DNA of 64,000 bases. It comes from Nitrospira sp. Its GTDB lineage: Bacteria; Nitrospirota; Nitrospiria; Nitrospirales; Nitrospiraceae. Positions 63,647 through 64,000 of the stretch are shown here, in pieces. Under the pieces are notes generated by a model. That model was not told the origin of the DNA. It saw only the letters and a program-made list of their open reading frames with translations, and did no database searches. A program made the translations under genes and the position numbers. Positions within the stretch are counted from its first letter, which is position 1. Every line of letters begins with the position of its first letter. The DNA is taken from the NCBI GenBank assembly GCA_029194725.1, contig JARFXQ010000017.1:1-64000 (forward strand). The letters are read 5' to 3'.

Positions 63647-64000
63647 ATGCTCCCGTCCCTCACGGTAGCGTTTGTCCTCGGTCTTCTGTGTGGAGCGCAG
63701 ATTTCCTTCTTTCCTCTCTCCGTCATAGCCCTGCTGGTCGGGATTGCCGTTGGATTCAGCATCCTCGAGCGAGCCTGTTATATCGACTCACCCTCCGCAT
63801 TGCTGCTGTATACCGGCCTGCTCTGCGGAGTACTGTACTGGAGTCTCGCCACCTCAACGTCGGAATCTTCCCGGATATCGCCGCATCCTCATGAGACTGT
63901 TCAAGCTTCGATCGTCGGTCGGATTGTGACTTCCGTTCAGCACAGTGCGGGACGACAGGTGATCTTGGTTCAAACGGACGACAGGGATTCGGAATCGAGG
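63647..64000 (+). CDS. comEC: ComEC/Rec2 DNA-uptake channel, 5' part (cut by window edge)
   Basis: The frame from ATG 63647 (GAGGG upstream) is open to the last base: 118 residues. Three hydrophobic segments (VAFVLGLLCGAQISFFPLSV; IALLVGIAVGFSIL; SALLLYTGLLCGVLYWSLAT) are followed by a beta-rich start of the DUF4131/OB domain (VQASIVGRIVTSVQHSAGRQ). This fits the N-terminus of ComEC, the inner-membrane channel for DNA uptake. The competence domain itself is outside the window. Confidence 0.75.
   Translation, partial: MLPSLTVAFVLGLLCGAQISFFPLSVIALLVGIAVGFSILERACYIDSPSALLLYTGLLCGVLYWSLATSTSESSRISPHPHETVQASIVGRIVTSVQHSAGRQVILVQTDDRDSESR

Noticed and set aside
1..64000. CRISPR arrays
   Set aside because: No regularly spaced direct repeats of 20-40 bp were seen; the only tandem repeat is the 91-bp pair, which has no spacers.

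Overview
The window reads as chromosomal DNA of a Nitrospira-like bacterium (phylum Nitrospirota). This is inferred from gene content and order: a hemX/ccsA-hemA-hemC-cobA/hemD-CBS-hemB haem cluster, rpsB-tsf-pyrH-frr followed by alr, CreA and FadL-type envelope proteins, tandem cobalamin-type radical SAM proteins, and moderately high GC. No database was searched, so the taxon is not proven.

Layout. 0-4 kb: minus-strand accessory genes (SnoaL-like protein, membrane protein, double GNAT, zinc-ribbon protein, UspA). 4.3-6.8 kb: mobile and addiction DNA (a RAYT transposase, a DinJ/YafQ-type pair, a frameshifted XRE antitoxin). 6.8-14.8 kb: a two-nuclease TM0106-family protein, an aldo/keto reductase, an isoprenylcysteine-methyltransferase-like protein, a run of secreted or lipoproteins, a PilZ protein and a DUF4412 protein. 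14.9-16.1 kb: a solo copy of the non-coding end of an IS1111-type element, a truncated HicB antitoxin, and an intact antitoxin/RelE-ParE toxin pair. 16.2-20.2 kb: two tandem B12-type radical SAM paralogues with a CX4CX2C cluster motif. 20.2-26.6 kb: small metabolic and redox genes (PhzF, CBS, MoaB, thioredoxin-like ferredoxin, Rieske, HNH, precorrin-2 dehydrogenase, thiamine-binding protein). 26.9-31.3 kb: a large hybrid histidine kinase and a FadL-type porin.

31.3-40.2 kb is a minus-strand housekeeping block: rplM-rpsI preceded by two bifunctional-nuclease paralogues, argC-argJ, and rpsB-tsf-pyrH-frr-alr. 40.5-47.5 kb is a second accessory region. It has an outer-membrane beta-barrel gene, a DUF2127 gene fragment, an IS4-family element and an IS1111-group IS110 element 12 bp apart, a zinc-ribbon gene cut by the latter, a PD-(D/E)XK protein with tiny upstream ORFs, and an IS630 fragment. 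It ends at tRNA-Leu(CAA), a perfect 91-bp tandem duplication and a secreted protein. 49-64 kb is a plus-strand core block: tusA-like, rsmI-like (minus), hemX/ccsA, hemA, hemC, cobA-hemD, CBS, hemB, ribF, tilS, hpt, ftsH, folP, glmM and the start of comEC.

How the genes fit together. The haem genes carry glutamyl-tRNA to uroporphyrinogen III, and the CobA half diverts it to precorrin-2. The CysG-N/Met8-like protein at 25.7 kb could complete sirohaem. The most unusual signals are the IS1111-type element with a structured 3' non-coding region (a bridge/seekRNA candidate) and a second, transposase-less copy of that region 29 kb away, plus the tandem radical SAM pair.
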